Source of the DNA: an uncultured Lachnospiraceae bacterium
GTDB lineage: Bacteria > Bacillota > Clostridia > Lachnospirales > Lachnospiraceae
Assembly (NCBI GenBank): GCA_951800145.1
Contig: CATOJE010000038.1
Span: 1-32,718 of the forward strand
DNA length: 32,718 nt
Direction: 5' to 3'
Positions 1 to 7,613 of this stretch are shown here, piece after piece. The notes under the pieces were generated by a model. It was not told where the DNA came from. It saw only the letters and a program-made list of their open reading frames with translations, and made no database searches. The position numbers were made by a program, and so were the translations under genes. How positions within the stretch are numbered: position 1 is the first letter of the stretch; each line of letters opens with the position of its first letter.

Positions 1-30
1 TCCCATAAGGAACCCCTCCGAAACCGTCGG

Positions 31-63
31 CGCTTAGGTCCGGTCTTTCACGGACCTTATGCG
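31..63 (+). other. Leading hairpin of repeat copy A
   Basis: The inner stem AGGTCCG (36-42) pairs with CGGACCT (51-57) around the 8-base loop GTCTTTCA. An outer CGC (31-33) pairs with GCG (61-63), with a TT/TAT internal loop between the two stems. Copy B has the same layout with stem AGACGCG/CGCGTCT and loop GTATTCCA. Pairs 31-63, 38-55, 39-54 and 40-53 all change on both sides while keeping pairing. No U-run follows, so it does not look like a terminator. Confidence 0.8.
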
Positions 64-171
64 TCCGCTACGCTTTCGGCGGAGCGAGAGCGCGGTGACA
101 TTGGGCCCCGGCCTGACGCGGGCGTAGCCTTCTGGCGAATATGCGCCTGCATCTTTTGTCGCTGCCTGTGG

Positions 172-239
172 CTCCTAATGGGCAGCAAAACACTTGGCCA
201 GAGATTCCTGGCGGGCTTGGAAATACACTTAGCCAGAGA
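172..239 (+). repeat. Two 35-bp-type tandem units in repeat copy A
   Basis: Units at 172-204 and 205-239 follow the pattern TCCTxxxGGGC...ACTTrGCCAGAGA, and a decayed third begins at 240. The second unit can form a GGCT/AGCC stem. Copy B carries three fuller units, so unit number varies between copies. Confidence 0.7.
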
Positions 240-361
240 TCTTCTAAGCGTCCGCGACTCACTTAAATAGCAATTTCGCGTTTTACATACTATGAAAAAT
301 CTACATCCAAAATTAAGTTAATGACATTAGGCGCGAACAGTAACATTGATGAAAAGAAGCA

Positions 362-390
362 TTGCAACAACCCTTGTTTTGCTTTATAAT
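362..390 (+). promoter_or_regulatory. Sigma-A type promoter for the SNF transporter operon
   Basis: TTGCAA (362-367), a 17-base spacer and a perfect TATAAT (385-390). Transcription would begin near 397, about 30 bases before the ATG at 426. The rest of 272-413 is AT-rich and shows no riboswitch-like structure that I can recognise. Confidence 0.8.
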
Positions 391-425
391 AAGAAAACGT
401 ATCACTTAATTACATGGAGGTTCTT

Positions 426-1907
426 ATGGAGAGAGAAAAATTTGGCTCCCGCCTGGGTTTTATCTTGGTTTCCGCCGGCTGTGCTATCGGATTAGGAAAT
501 GTATGGAAATTTCCCTATATGTGCGGAGAGTATGGAGGAGCGGCATTTATTTTAATTTATCTGTTATTTCTGGTGATGCTGGGAATTCCCATTATGGTAT
601 GTGAGTTTGCAGTGGGCCGGGGCAGCCGCCGCAGTGTGGCGGCCGGATTTGAGAAGCTGGAGCCGGAGGGCACCTGCTGGCATATGCTTAAGGTGGTTGG
701 GATTATCGGCTGCTATATGCTGATGATGTTTTACACTATGGTAGGCGGCTGGATGCTTTACTACTGCTTCCGCAGCATTCGGGGGGACTTCTCAGGAGCG
801 AATCCGGAGATGATTTCCGGGGCATTCCAGGAGATGCTTTTGAGCCCTGGGCTGATGATTTTTTGGACGCTTTTGGTGTGTATTCTTGGCTTTGGGGTAT
901 GCTTGTTTGGATTGAAAAATGGAATCGAGCGGATATCGAAGATTATGATGTCGCTGCTTTTGGTGATTATGATGGTCTTGGCAGTCCACTCTTTTTTTAT
1001 GGATGGGGCAGAGGAGGGGATTCGTTTCTACCTGGTTCCTGATTTTGAAAAGATGATGGAGAATGGCATTGGAAATGTAGTATTTGGCGCATTGAGCCAG
1101 TCCTTCTTTACCTTGTCCATCGGAATCGGAGCAATGCTGATCTTTGGAAGCTATATGAGTAAGGAGCATAGTCTTACCGGCGAGGCAGTGAGTATCACAG
1201 TACTGGACACCTTTGTGGCTTTGATGGCTGGCTTTATTATCATCCCGGCCTGCTTTTCCTTTGGCATCGAGCCGGGGGCAGGGCCGAGTCTGGTATTTAT
1301 CACTCTGCCGAATATCTTTGCCCAGATGGCTGGAGGAAGGCTTTGGGGAGCCTTGTTTTTCCTTTTTCTATCTTTTGCGGCATTGAGCACGATCATAGCT
1401 GTATTTGAAAATATTATTTCTTTTGATATGGATTTGCTGGGCTGGACGAGGAAAAAGAGTGTATTGCTTAGCATGGTACTGATTTGTATTCTCAGCATGC
1501 CCTGCGTCCTGGGTTTTAATCTTCTCTCCGGGCTTCAGCCTCTGGGAGAAGGGACAACGATTATGGATTTGGAAGACTTTATTGTTTCGAATAATCTGTT
1601 GCCCCTGGGAAGCCTGGGCTATGTGCTGTTTTGTACCAGAAAGGGCGGGTGGGGCTGGGATGCCTTCCTGAAGGAGGCGAATACCGGCCGGGGGATGGCA
1701 TTCCCCAAGGGACTCCGGCAATATGTGTCCTACTGTATTCCTGCCATTATTATTTTAATTTATATGAAAGGATATTATGATATGTTTAAAGGCAGAAGTA
1801 TGGGGCAGTTTATCTCCTGGATGGCTGTGGCAGTACTGCTTTTAGCATTTATTCTGATATGTGCTGTTTACCGGAAGCCAGCTGGAAAGCATGAGAGAAA
1901 GGGGTGA
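426..1907 (+). CDS. Sodium-dependent transporter, SNF (NSS) family
   Basis: Predicted secondary transporter of the neurotransmitter:sodium symporter family, which usually imports amino acids or related amines with sodium. The N-terminus carries the family signature around SAGCAIGLGNVWKFPY, equivalent to the unwound TM1 of LeuT that binds sodium and substrate; LeuT's Asn21 is Cys here. About 11-12 hydrophobic segments fill the 493 residues, normal for bacterial members. I start at ATG 426 because GGAGG (416-420) sits 5 bases upstream. An in-frame ATG at 414 overlaps that ribosome site and is unlikely to be used. It runs directly into the cyclodeaminase gene, so it is first in an operon with one-carbon genes. 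The substrate cannot be read from the sequence. Confidence 0.92.
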   Translation: MEREKFGSRLGFILVSAGCAIGLGNVWKFPYMCGEYGGAAFILIYLLFLVMLGIPIMVCEFAVGRGSRRSVAAGFEKLEPEGTCWHMLKVVGIIGCYMLMMFYTMVGGWMLYYCFRSIRGDFSGANPEMISGAFQEMLLSPGLMIFWTLLVCILGFGVCLFGLKNGIERISKIMMSLLLVIMMVLAVHSFFMDGAEEGIRFYLVPDFEKMMENGIGNVVFGALSQSFFTLSIGIGAMLIFGSYMSKEHSLTGEAVSITVLDTFVALMAGFIIIPACFSFGIEPGAGPSLVFITLPNIFAQMAGGRLWGALFFLFLSFAALSTIIAVFENIISFDMDLLGWTRKKSVLLSMVLICILSMPCVLGFNLLSGLQPLGEGTTIMDLEDFIVSNNLLPLGSLGYVLFCTRKGGWGWDAFLKEANTGRGMAFPKGLRQYVSYCIPAIIILIYMKGYYDMFKGRSMGQFISWMAVAVLLLAFILICAVYRKPAGKHERKG

Positions 1908-1912
1908 AAGCC

Positions 1913-2545
1913 ATGGTGGAACAAAATACATTCAATGAGTTTTTGACGGAGCTGTCTTCAAAGGCGCCGGTTCCTGGAGGCGGAGGAGCCGCCGGGGTGG
2001 GAGGCGCTCTGGGGGCGGCTTTGGGACAGATGGTGATGAATCTCACCATAGGAAAAAAGAAATATGCAGATGTGGAGGAGGAGATGGAGGGCCTCCTTGT
2101 GACCATGGAGCAGCTTAAGAAAAGGCTGATCCATCTGGCAGATAAGGACGGGGAGGTCTTTGCGCCTCTGGCGGCGGCCTACAGCCTTCCAACAGGTACC
2201 CAGGAGGAGAAAGCCTATAAGGAGCAGGTGATGGAGGAGCGGCTATTGGCAGCCAGCCAGGTTCCGCTGGATATTATGGAGGCTGCGTCTCAGGTGCTGA
2301 GTATCCTTGAGGTTTTAGCTCACAAGGGAAGCAGGATGGCAGTCAGCGATGTAGGAGTAGGGGCTTCCTTTGCCCGGGCGGCACTTCTGGGAGCAGTTAT
2401 GAACGTTTATATTAATACGAAATCCATGAAAAACCGGGAGAGGGCTGAGGAATTAAATCAAAGAGCCGATGCCATGGTTGCAGATGGAGCGAAGAAGGCC
2501 GATGAAATCTATGAGACAGTGCTTAAAAAGCTAAGGCAGGGATAA
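1913..2545 (+). CDS. fchA: FchA/FTCD-C family cyclodeaminase/cyclohydrolase
   Basis: Belongs to the formimidoyltetrahydrofolate cyclodeaminase / methenyltetrahydrofolate cyclohydrolase family, small all-helical folate enzymes. The family signature is at the N-terminus: a PVPGGGG stretch, a glycine/alanine-rich helix, then NLTIGKKKY; a DGEVFAPL segment follows near residue 78. Length (210 aa) is typical. ATG 1913 is preferred, with AAAGGGG 8 bases upstream. GTG at 1904, overlapping the transporter stop, is the alternative and would imply tight coupling. The FolD gene follows after 26 bases. Because that FolD seems to lack its cyclohydrolase lysine, this protein probably interconverts 5,10-methenyl- and 10-formyl-tetrahydrofolate. 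Formimino-folate deamination is the other possibility, but no histidine-degradation genes are nearby. Confidence 0.88.
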   Translation: MVEQNTFNEFLTELSSKAPVPGGGGAAGVGGALGAALGQMVMNLTIGKKKYADVEEEMEGLLVTMEQLKKRLIHLADKDGEVFAPLAAAYSLPTGTQEEKAYKEQVMEERLLAASQVPLDIMEAASQVLSILEVLAHKGSRMAVSDVGVGASFARAALLGAVMNVYINTKSMKNRERAEELNQRADAMVADGAKKADEIYETVLKKLRQG

Positions 2546-2571
2546 CGTCATTTCATGGAAGGAGAAAAAGC

Positions 2572-3432
2572 GTGGGGACAGATACAGCTTTGTTAAAAGG
2601 GGCGGAGGTTTCAGCAAAAATTAAGGAGCAGGTAACAGAAGAGCTTAAAAAGCTCCAGGGCTTTCCCATAAAGCTTGCCATCATCCGGGTTGGGGAGAGG
2701 CCGGACGATTTGTCTTATGAGCGGGGGGCGAAAAAAAAGCTGGACAGCTTCGGGCTATCAGCTGAGTCTTACGTATTCCCGGAGGATATTACAGACCAGG
2801 AATTTAAGGAAGCATTTCGAAGGATTAACCAGGATGAAGAGATCACTGGCATTCTTCTTTTAAGGCCGCTGCCAAAACAAATCTGTGAGGGAGATATCGA
2901 GGAGATGATCGACCCCAGAAAGGATTTGGATGGGATTTCACCAAAGAATATTGCCAAGGTGTTTGCCGGGGATGAGACAGGCTTCGCCCCCTGTACAGCA
3001 GAGGCGGTGATCCAGGTGCTGAAGGCCTACCACATTCCCCTGGAAGGAAAGCGGGTGGTGATTGTGGGGAGGAGCATGGTGGTGGGAAGGCCGCTGTCTA
3101 TGCTGATGCTGAAGGAGAATGCCACCGTAACCATCTGCCATACCAGGACAAGGGATCTAAAGGAGACCTGCAGAAATGGAGAGATCCTGGTGGCAGCTGC
3201 CGGAAGGGCGCGGATGCTGGACAGCAGCTATGTGGGCAAGGACGGGGTGGTAATCGATGTGGGAATCAATGTAGATGAAGATGGGAAGCTCTGCGGGGAT
3301 GTGGACATTGCATCCATAAGTGGGAAGGCTTCTATGGCGACCCCGGTTCCCGGCGGGGTCGGCGCTGTGACCACCGCGGTGCTGGCGCAGCACCTGGTGC
3401 GGGCGGCTGGCATACTGTACAGAAAACAGTAA
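2572..3432 (+). CDS. folD: Methylenetetrahydrofolate dehydrogenase, FolD family
   Basis: FolD-family folate enzyme of 286 aa that oxidises 5,10-methylene-THF with NAD(P). Clear family motifs: DLDGISP, PCTAEAV, the nucleotide-binding VVIVGRSMVVGRP stretch, VVIDVGIN, GDVD and TPVPGGVGAVT. Two catalytic positions are altered. Aligned without gaps to the E. coli YVASKRK segment, Tyr49 is kept but Ala53 replaces the cyclohydrolase lysine, although lysines 54-56 lie next to it. In the QLPLP segment the glutamine is Leu97 (LLLRPLP). It therefore looks like a mono-functional dehydrogenase working with the adjacent FchA. The start is GTG 2572, with AAGGAG 8 bases upstream. A strong terminator follows. 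Confidence 0.9.
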   Translation: MGTDTALLKGAEVSAKIKEQVTEELKKLQGFPIKLAIIRVGERPDDLSYERGAKKKLDSFGLSAESYVFPEDITDQEFKEAFRRINQDEEITGILLLRPLPKQICEGDIEEMIDPRKDLDGISPKNIAKVFAGDETGFAPCTAEAVIQVLKAYHIPLEGKRVVIVGRSMVVGRPLSMLMLKENATVTICHTRTRDLKETCRNGEILVAAAGRARMLDSSYVGKDGVVIDVGINVDEDGKLCGDVDIASISGKASMATPVPGGVGAVTTAVLAQHLVRAAGILYRKQ

Positions 3433-3465
3433 CCATAGATAAATGAAGGATAGATTCGCCACAGT

Positions 3466-3495
3466 AAAAGAGTCCGGCTTGCCGGACTCTTTTTT
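3466..3495 (+). terminator. Rho-independent terminator after folD
   Basis: A 13-bp perfect stem, AAAAGAGTCCGGC against GCCGGACTCTTTT, with a minimal loop, ends in a run of T. It lies between convergent genes. On the other strand the hairpin follows the stop of the cyclic-di-GMP gene and ends in TTTTAC, so it may work in both directions. Confidence 0.92.
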
Positions 3496-3502
3496 AGACT
3501 CT

Positions 3503-6500
3503 TTATAAATCCTCAAAATATGAGTAGACATTTCGCCCCTTTACCTTGCTTTGATACAGAGCCACATCTGCCTGCTTCAGGCTTTCCTCATAAGAGAAAT
3601 TATCTCCGGAAATCAGGGTAATGCCAGCGCTGCAGGTGAAGGGGATCCCCTCTGAAGCTTGAAGGGAGCGATACAGCTCATCCATACGCTTGGCCAGGGT
3701 GGAGCGGTCTGTAATATCTTTAATGAATACCAGGAATTCATCGCCGCCCAGCCTTCCGATAATGTCGTGGCGGCGGAAGGTTGCCAGGAGGATTTGGGTA
3801 AGCCGCTTTAATGCGGCGTCCCCCTCGGGATGTCCGTAGGTGTCATTAATGGATTTAAAGTGATCCAGATCTACCACAACCAGGGCGCCGGAAGGATGCT
3901 CTTCCTCCTCCATGTAGCAGATTACATTATTCTCAAAGGCGGTTCGGTTCAGTACATTCGTCAGGGGATCCCGGCTGGCAGCATGCTCCCTGGCCAGCTC
4001 TTCCTTCTTTTCGATATCAATATCCTCTAAATACAGGAGAGCATACATATTTTTCGAAAAGTGCTCCTTGAAGATATGCACCACCAGCTTCATCCAGCGG
4101 TATTCGTCGGAAACCTTTCTCTGGAAGGAGAACTTCCGTGTGGATTCCCCATCCTGGTACATTGACAGCATATTTTCTGTGCGGAGAAGCTGGCAGTATT
4201 GCTCTGAGTATTCTTCCGGAACGACTTCCCGCACATGCTGCTGCATGACCTCGCTGAAGGTTTTTCCATACTTCCGGCATTCTGCCTCATAGGATTTCCA
4301 GAGGCCGCCGGAGGCCTTAAAGTAGCCGCTTTCTAAATCCACCTCTGCGTAAGCGATGGTTTCGGAAAGCATGGCCTCATAAAAGTCGGTTTGGCGCAGA
4401 TATTCCAGCTCCATGGCTCGCTCGTGATCTGCAGGATCAATGAGAACCACGATGGTATCCTGATCCTGCTGGCCCTGGCCGATGTGGCGGGTTTTCAGGC
4501 GGAACCATTCGTAAGAGCCGGCTTTTGTCTTTAAAAGCAGCTCAAAGCCGTGGATATCCTCCTTCTCTGAAACATGGGTGAAGGTGGCGCGGAAGGTTTC
4601 CACAAAATGAGGATGGACCATCTCTGCAGCAATCCAGCAATCCGGGAATGAATTTTCCCGCTTTTCCTCTCCATAAAGCAGGGAGCGGCCGGTGTGAAAA
4701 TAGATGGACTGCTTGCGCTCATTGTATTCAAACATCTCGGCGGCCCCGCCAGACAGGAAGCGGGGACGCTCCATATCACTGATAGTCCGATGGTAGCCCT
4801 CCAGGCAGATCATGCCGTCATAGTCGTCGATCCGCACACCTAAAAGGCGTACCACTACCTCTCCCTTTTCCGGATGATTCCAGGTATATTCCAGCTCCAC
4901 GATCCGGCGGGTCTGGATCATATTTTCAATAGAAAGGTTCACATAATGGTAGTAACCATCATTGATCCGGCTGTACCAATGCCGGTAGCATTCCTCCGGG
5001 CTTAAGGGGCCGGACAACCCAAGAAGTTCTGCCATGATGGGATCCACATACATTTCTTTCCGGCCGGAGGATTCATCCAGATGGATGCGCCAAAGCCCCA
5101 GGTTTGTGTTTTTAATAATTTCTTCCGGATGATATTGCTCTAATTCCATGGAGCGTCCGGAAGCCAGCTCCTCTGCCGCAGGCTCTGCCAGAGGTTCACC
5201 CGGCTTTCTGTGGGGAAGAACATGGCGCTTTAAGTAAATTTCTTCAAAAGGCGCCTTCTCATATGGCTCAGCAAATAAAAAGCCCTGCAGGACATCTGGC
5301 TGGAGCTCACTCAAGGCCTGGAGCTCATCGACCGATTCCACGCCTTCACAGCACACCTGGATTTTCGCGCTGTGGGCCAGCTCGATAATATTACCTAAGA
5401 GGCGGTAATTGTAAGGGTTATGATGGATGCGGTTGATAAAGCAGCGATCAATCTTCGCCTCATCGATCTCCAAACGCTTCAGGTAGCTTAGGCTGGAATA
5501 CCCAGTTCCAAAATCATCTATGGAAATCCGGATTCCGGCCTGCTTCCACTGTCCGAAGATCTGATTATAGTACTCGTAGTTTTCCAGCTGCATGCTCTCT
5601 GTAATCTCTAAAGTCAGCGCGTTCCCCGGAAGCTCCGACTGTGCTAACAGCTCCAGCACTGTCTCAGAGATATCCTTTTTCTGAAGCTGTATGTAGGAGA
5701 CATTGACGCTGATGGAGAAATGGGGTACGAATTCCCTCCACTCCCTGCACTGAGACAAGGCATTCTGTAAAACCCACTGACCCACCGGGCAGATTAGATC
5801 GGTCTGCTCCAGAAGGGGGATAAACTCCTCCGGAGAAACCAGACCCCGGGTAGGTGAGTGGTAGCGGAGCAGTGCTTCTGCTCCGAATATCTCGTAGCTC
5901 TGGCTGTGAATCTGAGGCTGATAACACAGAAAGAAACCGGAAAAGTCATTTTCGATGCTTAAGCGCATTTCATCCTGAAGATCCACGCTGTTTACATACT
6001 TCTCAAAATCCTCAGCAGAGAAAAATAAAAGATTATTCTTCCCAAAATGCTTGGCCCGGTCCAGGGCATTCTCCGCATAAAGGATCAGCTGACTGCTGCT
6101 TTGACGCCAGGTGCTGCTGTAGTAGGACGCACCGGCTGACAGGGTACAGTGGGGGAAGGGGACCAGAACTGTCTGATCCTCCTGGGAGATGGAGAAATCC
6201 AGGGAAATCAATGCCTCCTGGATATTGGAGAAGAGGATTTCCACCTGGGATTTCACGTAGCCTGTCAGATTTATGGCAAATCGGTCACTGTCCAGGCGGT
6301 AGAGGGGCAGCGCCGCATCCACGGTATCCAGAAGCGTCTTTGTGATCTGCTTTAAAACCTGGTTTCCGATGTTTCTTCCAAACCGGACATTAATGTTTTT
6401 GAAATTATCAATGCCCAGGATCATCAGATAGCCGCTGGCTTCACCAGATAAGCATTGCTCAATATCCTCCGTCAGCATCTCGGCATTGGGGAGGCCGGTG

Positions 6501-6904
6501 AGGGAATCGACTTTTAAGCTGGAAAGGGACTGGGTGATCCGTCCCAGAAGCTTTGCCGGGCCGCCCTGGGAATCCGGCAGTTGCTTTCCGCGGATGCTTG
6601 TCCATATAGGATGCCCCTCCCGATTCAAGAAACGATATTCACCTTGAAAGGCCCTTTGGTCTCCATGGAGAAGCTGATTTAATTTTTCGGTAAAGGGAAG
6701 AAGATCCTTCTCATACAGGACAGACTGGATGTCCTGGATAGAATACCCCTCTGCCGGTGAAGGAGAGAGGAGGCAGGATTCATGAACTGGAAAGGAGAAG
6801 AAAACCCGCTCTGTCTCCAGATCCAGGAGAAAGAAATCTTCGTCAGTAGTTTCTTTTAAAAGGGAAAGAAGGTTGTCTGTTTGTGTCTGCGAATGATTAT
6901 TCAA
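3503..6904 (-). CDS. Dual cyclic-di-GMP protein: GGDEF(degenerate)-EAL-PAS-GGDEF
   Basis: A 1133-residue signalling protein for cyclic-di-GMP turnover. Order: PAS-like sensor (about 1-130); degenerate GGDEF domain, where the motif reads DSDRF (205-209); EAL phosphodiesterase domain (about 310-560) with EALLR (343-347), EITES, DDFGTG (463-468), Lys484, EGVES and LQGF all present; two PAS-like regions (about 570-960); then an intact GGDEF domain with GGDEF at 1053-1057 and an RRHD inhibitory site (1044-1047). I see no transmembrane segment, so it is probably cytosolic. The start is TTG at 6904-6902: AGGAGG lies 7 bases upstream and no better ATG is near. It is monocistronic. Both synthesis and breakdown of the messenger look possible; which one dominates cannot be told. 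Confidence 0.93.
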   Translation of the reverse strand: MNNHSQTQTDNLLSLLKETTDEDFFLLDLETERVFFSFPVHESCLLSPSPAEGYSIQDIQSVLYEKDLLPFTEKLNQLLHGDQRAFQGEYRFLNREGHPIWTSIRGKQLPDSQGGPAKLLGRITQSLSSLKVDSLTGLPNAEMLTEDIEQCLSGEASGYLMILGIDNFKNINVRFGRNIGNQVLKQITKTLLDTVDAALPLYRLDSDRFAINLTGYVKSQVEILFSNIQEALISLDFSISQEDQTVLVPFPHCTLSAGASYYSSTWRQSSSQLILYAENALDRAKHFGKNNLLFFSAEDFEKYVNSVDLQDEMRLSIENDFSGFFLCYQPQIHSQSYEIFGAEALLRYHSPTRGLVSPEEFIPLLEQTDLICPVGQWVLQNALSQCREWREFVPHFSISVNVSYIQLQKKDISETVLELLAQSELPGNALTLEITESMQLENYEYYNQIFGQWKQAGIRISIDDFGTGYSSLSYLKRLEIDEAKIDRCFINRIHHNPYNYRLLGNIIELAHSAKIQVCCEGVESVDELQALSELQPDVLQGFLFAEPYEKAPFEEIYLKRHVLPHRKPGEPLAEPAAEELASGRSMELEQYHPEEIIKNTNLGLWRIHLDESSGRKEMYVDPIMAELLGLSGPLSPEECYRHWYSRINDGYYHYVNLSIENMIQTRRIVELEYTWNHPEKGEVVVRLLGVRIDDYDGMICLEGYHRTISDMERPRFLSGGAAEMFEYNERKQSIYFHTGRSLLYGEEKRENSFPDCWIAAEMVHPHFVETFRATFTHVSEKEDIHGFELLLKTKAGSYEWFRLKTRHIGQGQQDQDTIVVLIDPADHERAMELEYLRQTDFYEAMLSETIAYAEVDLESGYFKASGGLWKSYEAECRKYGKTFSEVMQQHVREVVPEEYSEQYCQLLRTENMLSMYQDGESTRKFSFQRKVSDEYRWMKLVVHIFKEHFSKNMYALLYLEDIDIEKKEELAREHAASRDPLTNVLNRTAFENNVICYMEEEEHPSGALVVVDLDHFKSINDTYGHPEGDAALKRLTQILLATFRRHDIIGRLGGDEFLVFIKDITDRSTLAKRMDELYRSLQASEGIPFTCSAGITLISGDNFSYEESLKQADVALYQSKVKGRNVYSYFEDL

Positions 6905-6935
6905 GGGATATCCTCCTATATTTGTATTTTTTAAA

Positions 6936-6964
6936 ATTATACCATTAATGTTTGAAAATGGGAA
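6936..6964 (-). promoter_or_regulatory. Promoter of the cyclic-di-GMP gene
   Basis: On the minus strand, TTCCCA (6964-6959), a 17-base spacer and a perfect TATAAT (6941-6936), about 30 bases upstream of the TTG start. The -35 box matches only four of six positions. Confidence 0.6.
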
Positions 6965-7061
6965 TGCCGATTCCTACAAAATTGCAGAATAATAATGAAA
7001 AATAAACTGCAAAATAAGGATAGCTTCAGAAATTGAAATGACAGGTAAAGGAGAATGAAGG

Positions 7062-7487
7062 ATGGGAATTATCATTGCATTGCTTTCCGGGGCTCTGATG
7101 AGTGTTCAGGGCGTAATGAATACGGGGGTAACGAAGCAGAGCAGCGTCTGGACTGCAGCTGGGTTTGTACAGCTGACTGCCTTTCTGGTGTGTGTTATTA
7201 TGTGGTTTTTCAGCGGGCGTGAGTCCATCGGGGCCCTGTGGCAGGTGGAGCCGAAGTACATGCTTCTGGGAGGTGTTCTGGGCGCACTAATCACCTACAC
7301 CGTGATCCGAAGCATGGACAGCCTTGGACCGGCCCAGGCAGCACTTTTAATTGTTGTGGCCCAGATTGTGGTGGCTTATGGGATCGAGCTGATGGGACTT
7401 TTCGGAGCGGAAAAGGCAGCATTTGAGTGGAAAAAAGTGATCGGGGCAGTTGTGGCGGTGATTGGAATTATTATTTTTAAAAAGTAA
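7062..7487 (+). CDS. YdcZ-like (DUF606) small membrane protein, DMT superfamily
   Basis: A 141-residue protein with about four hydrophobic helices and the EamA-like ending VIGAVVAVIGIIIF. The N-terminal LLSGALMSVQGVMNT and the later ALLIVVAQIVVAYGIE segments fit the YdcZ/DUF606 group of the drug/metabolite transporter superfamily, whose members are single half-units and probably dimerise. AAGGAG lies 8 bases before the ATG. It stands alone between the cyclic-di-GMP gene (divergent) and a separately promoted comEA-like gene. The substrate is unknown. Confidence 0.8.
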   Translation: MGIIIALLSGALMSVQGVMNTGVTKQSSVWTAAGFVQLTAFLVCVIMWFFSGRESIGALWQVEPKYMLLGGVLGALITYTVIRSMDSLGPAQAALLIVVAQIVVAYGIELMGLFGAEKAAFEWKKVIGAVVAVIGIIIFKK

Positions 7488-7558
7488 ACCTTCATGCGCC
7501 CGGCCACATGGCTGCCGTCCGGAACTTTCAAAGTAAGAAAAAAGCAGGAAAATAAGAC

Positions 7559-7587
7559 TTGTTTTTCGTCCTCAGTCCTAGTAGAAT
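7559..7587 (+). promoter_or_regulatory. Sigma-A type promoter upstream of the comEA-like gene
   Basis: TTGTTT (7559-7564), a 17-base spacer and TAGAAT (7582-7587). It lies about 27 bases before the ATG at 7614. Confidence 0.55.
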
Positions 7588-7613
7588 AGTATTACAGGCT
7601 GGAATGGCAGTTT

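Larger units (their letters stand above)
21..271 (+). repeat. Structured dispersed repeat, copy A
   Basis: This GC-rich element matches the reverse complement of the right end of the window. Both copies open with AAACCGTCGG, then a hairpin (31-63), a 35-base core identical in both (65-99), a variable stretch, a shared GGCG-AATATG-CGCC hairpin (134-147), tandem units of about 35 bp (172-239, plus a decayed third), and an AT-rich end at TAAATAGC (264-271). The hairpin arms differ between copies yet still pair, so structure rather than sequence seems to be kept. G-U pairs favour transcription from head to tail, here rightward. I see no credible reading frame. I do not recognise the family; a noncoding RNA or a structured intergenic repeat is inferred. 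Confidence 0.8.

Noticed and set aside
65-147. The GC-rich core as an rRNA or tRNA fragment.
   Set aside because: It shows no cloverleaf and none of the rRNA motifs I know.
68-262. A 64-residue open frame on the minus strand in repeat copy A.
   Set aside because: It lies wholly in the structured repeat, has odd composition and no ribosome site, and copy B does not keep an equivalent frame.
272-361. A riboswitch before the transporter gene.
   Set aside because: The region is AT-rich and unstructured and lies upstream of the predicted start of transcription.
5854-6345. A 163-residue plus-strand frame inside the cyclic-di-GMP gene.
   Set aside because: It is the antisense of a clear EAL/GGDEF coding region, with no family likeness or ribosome site.
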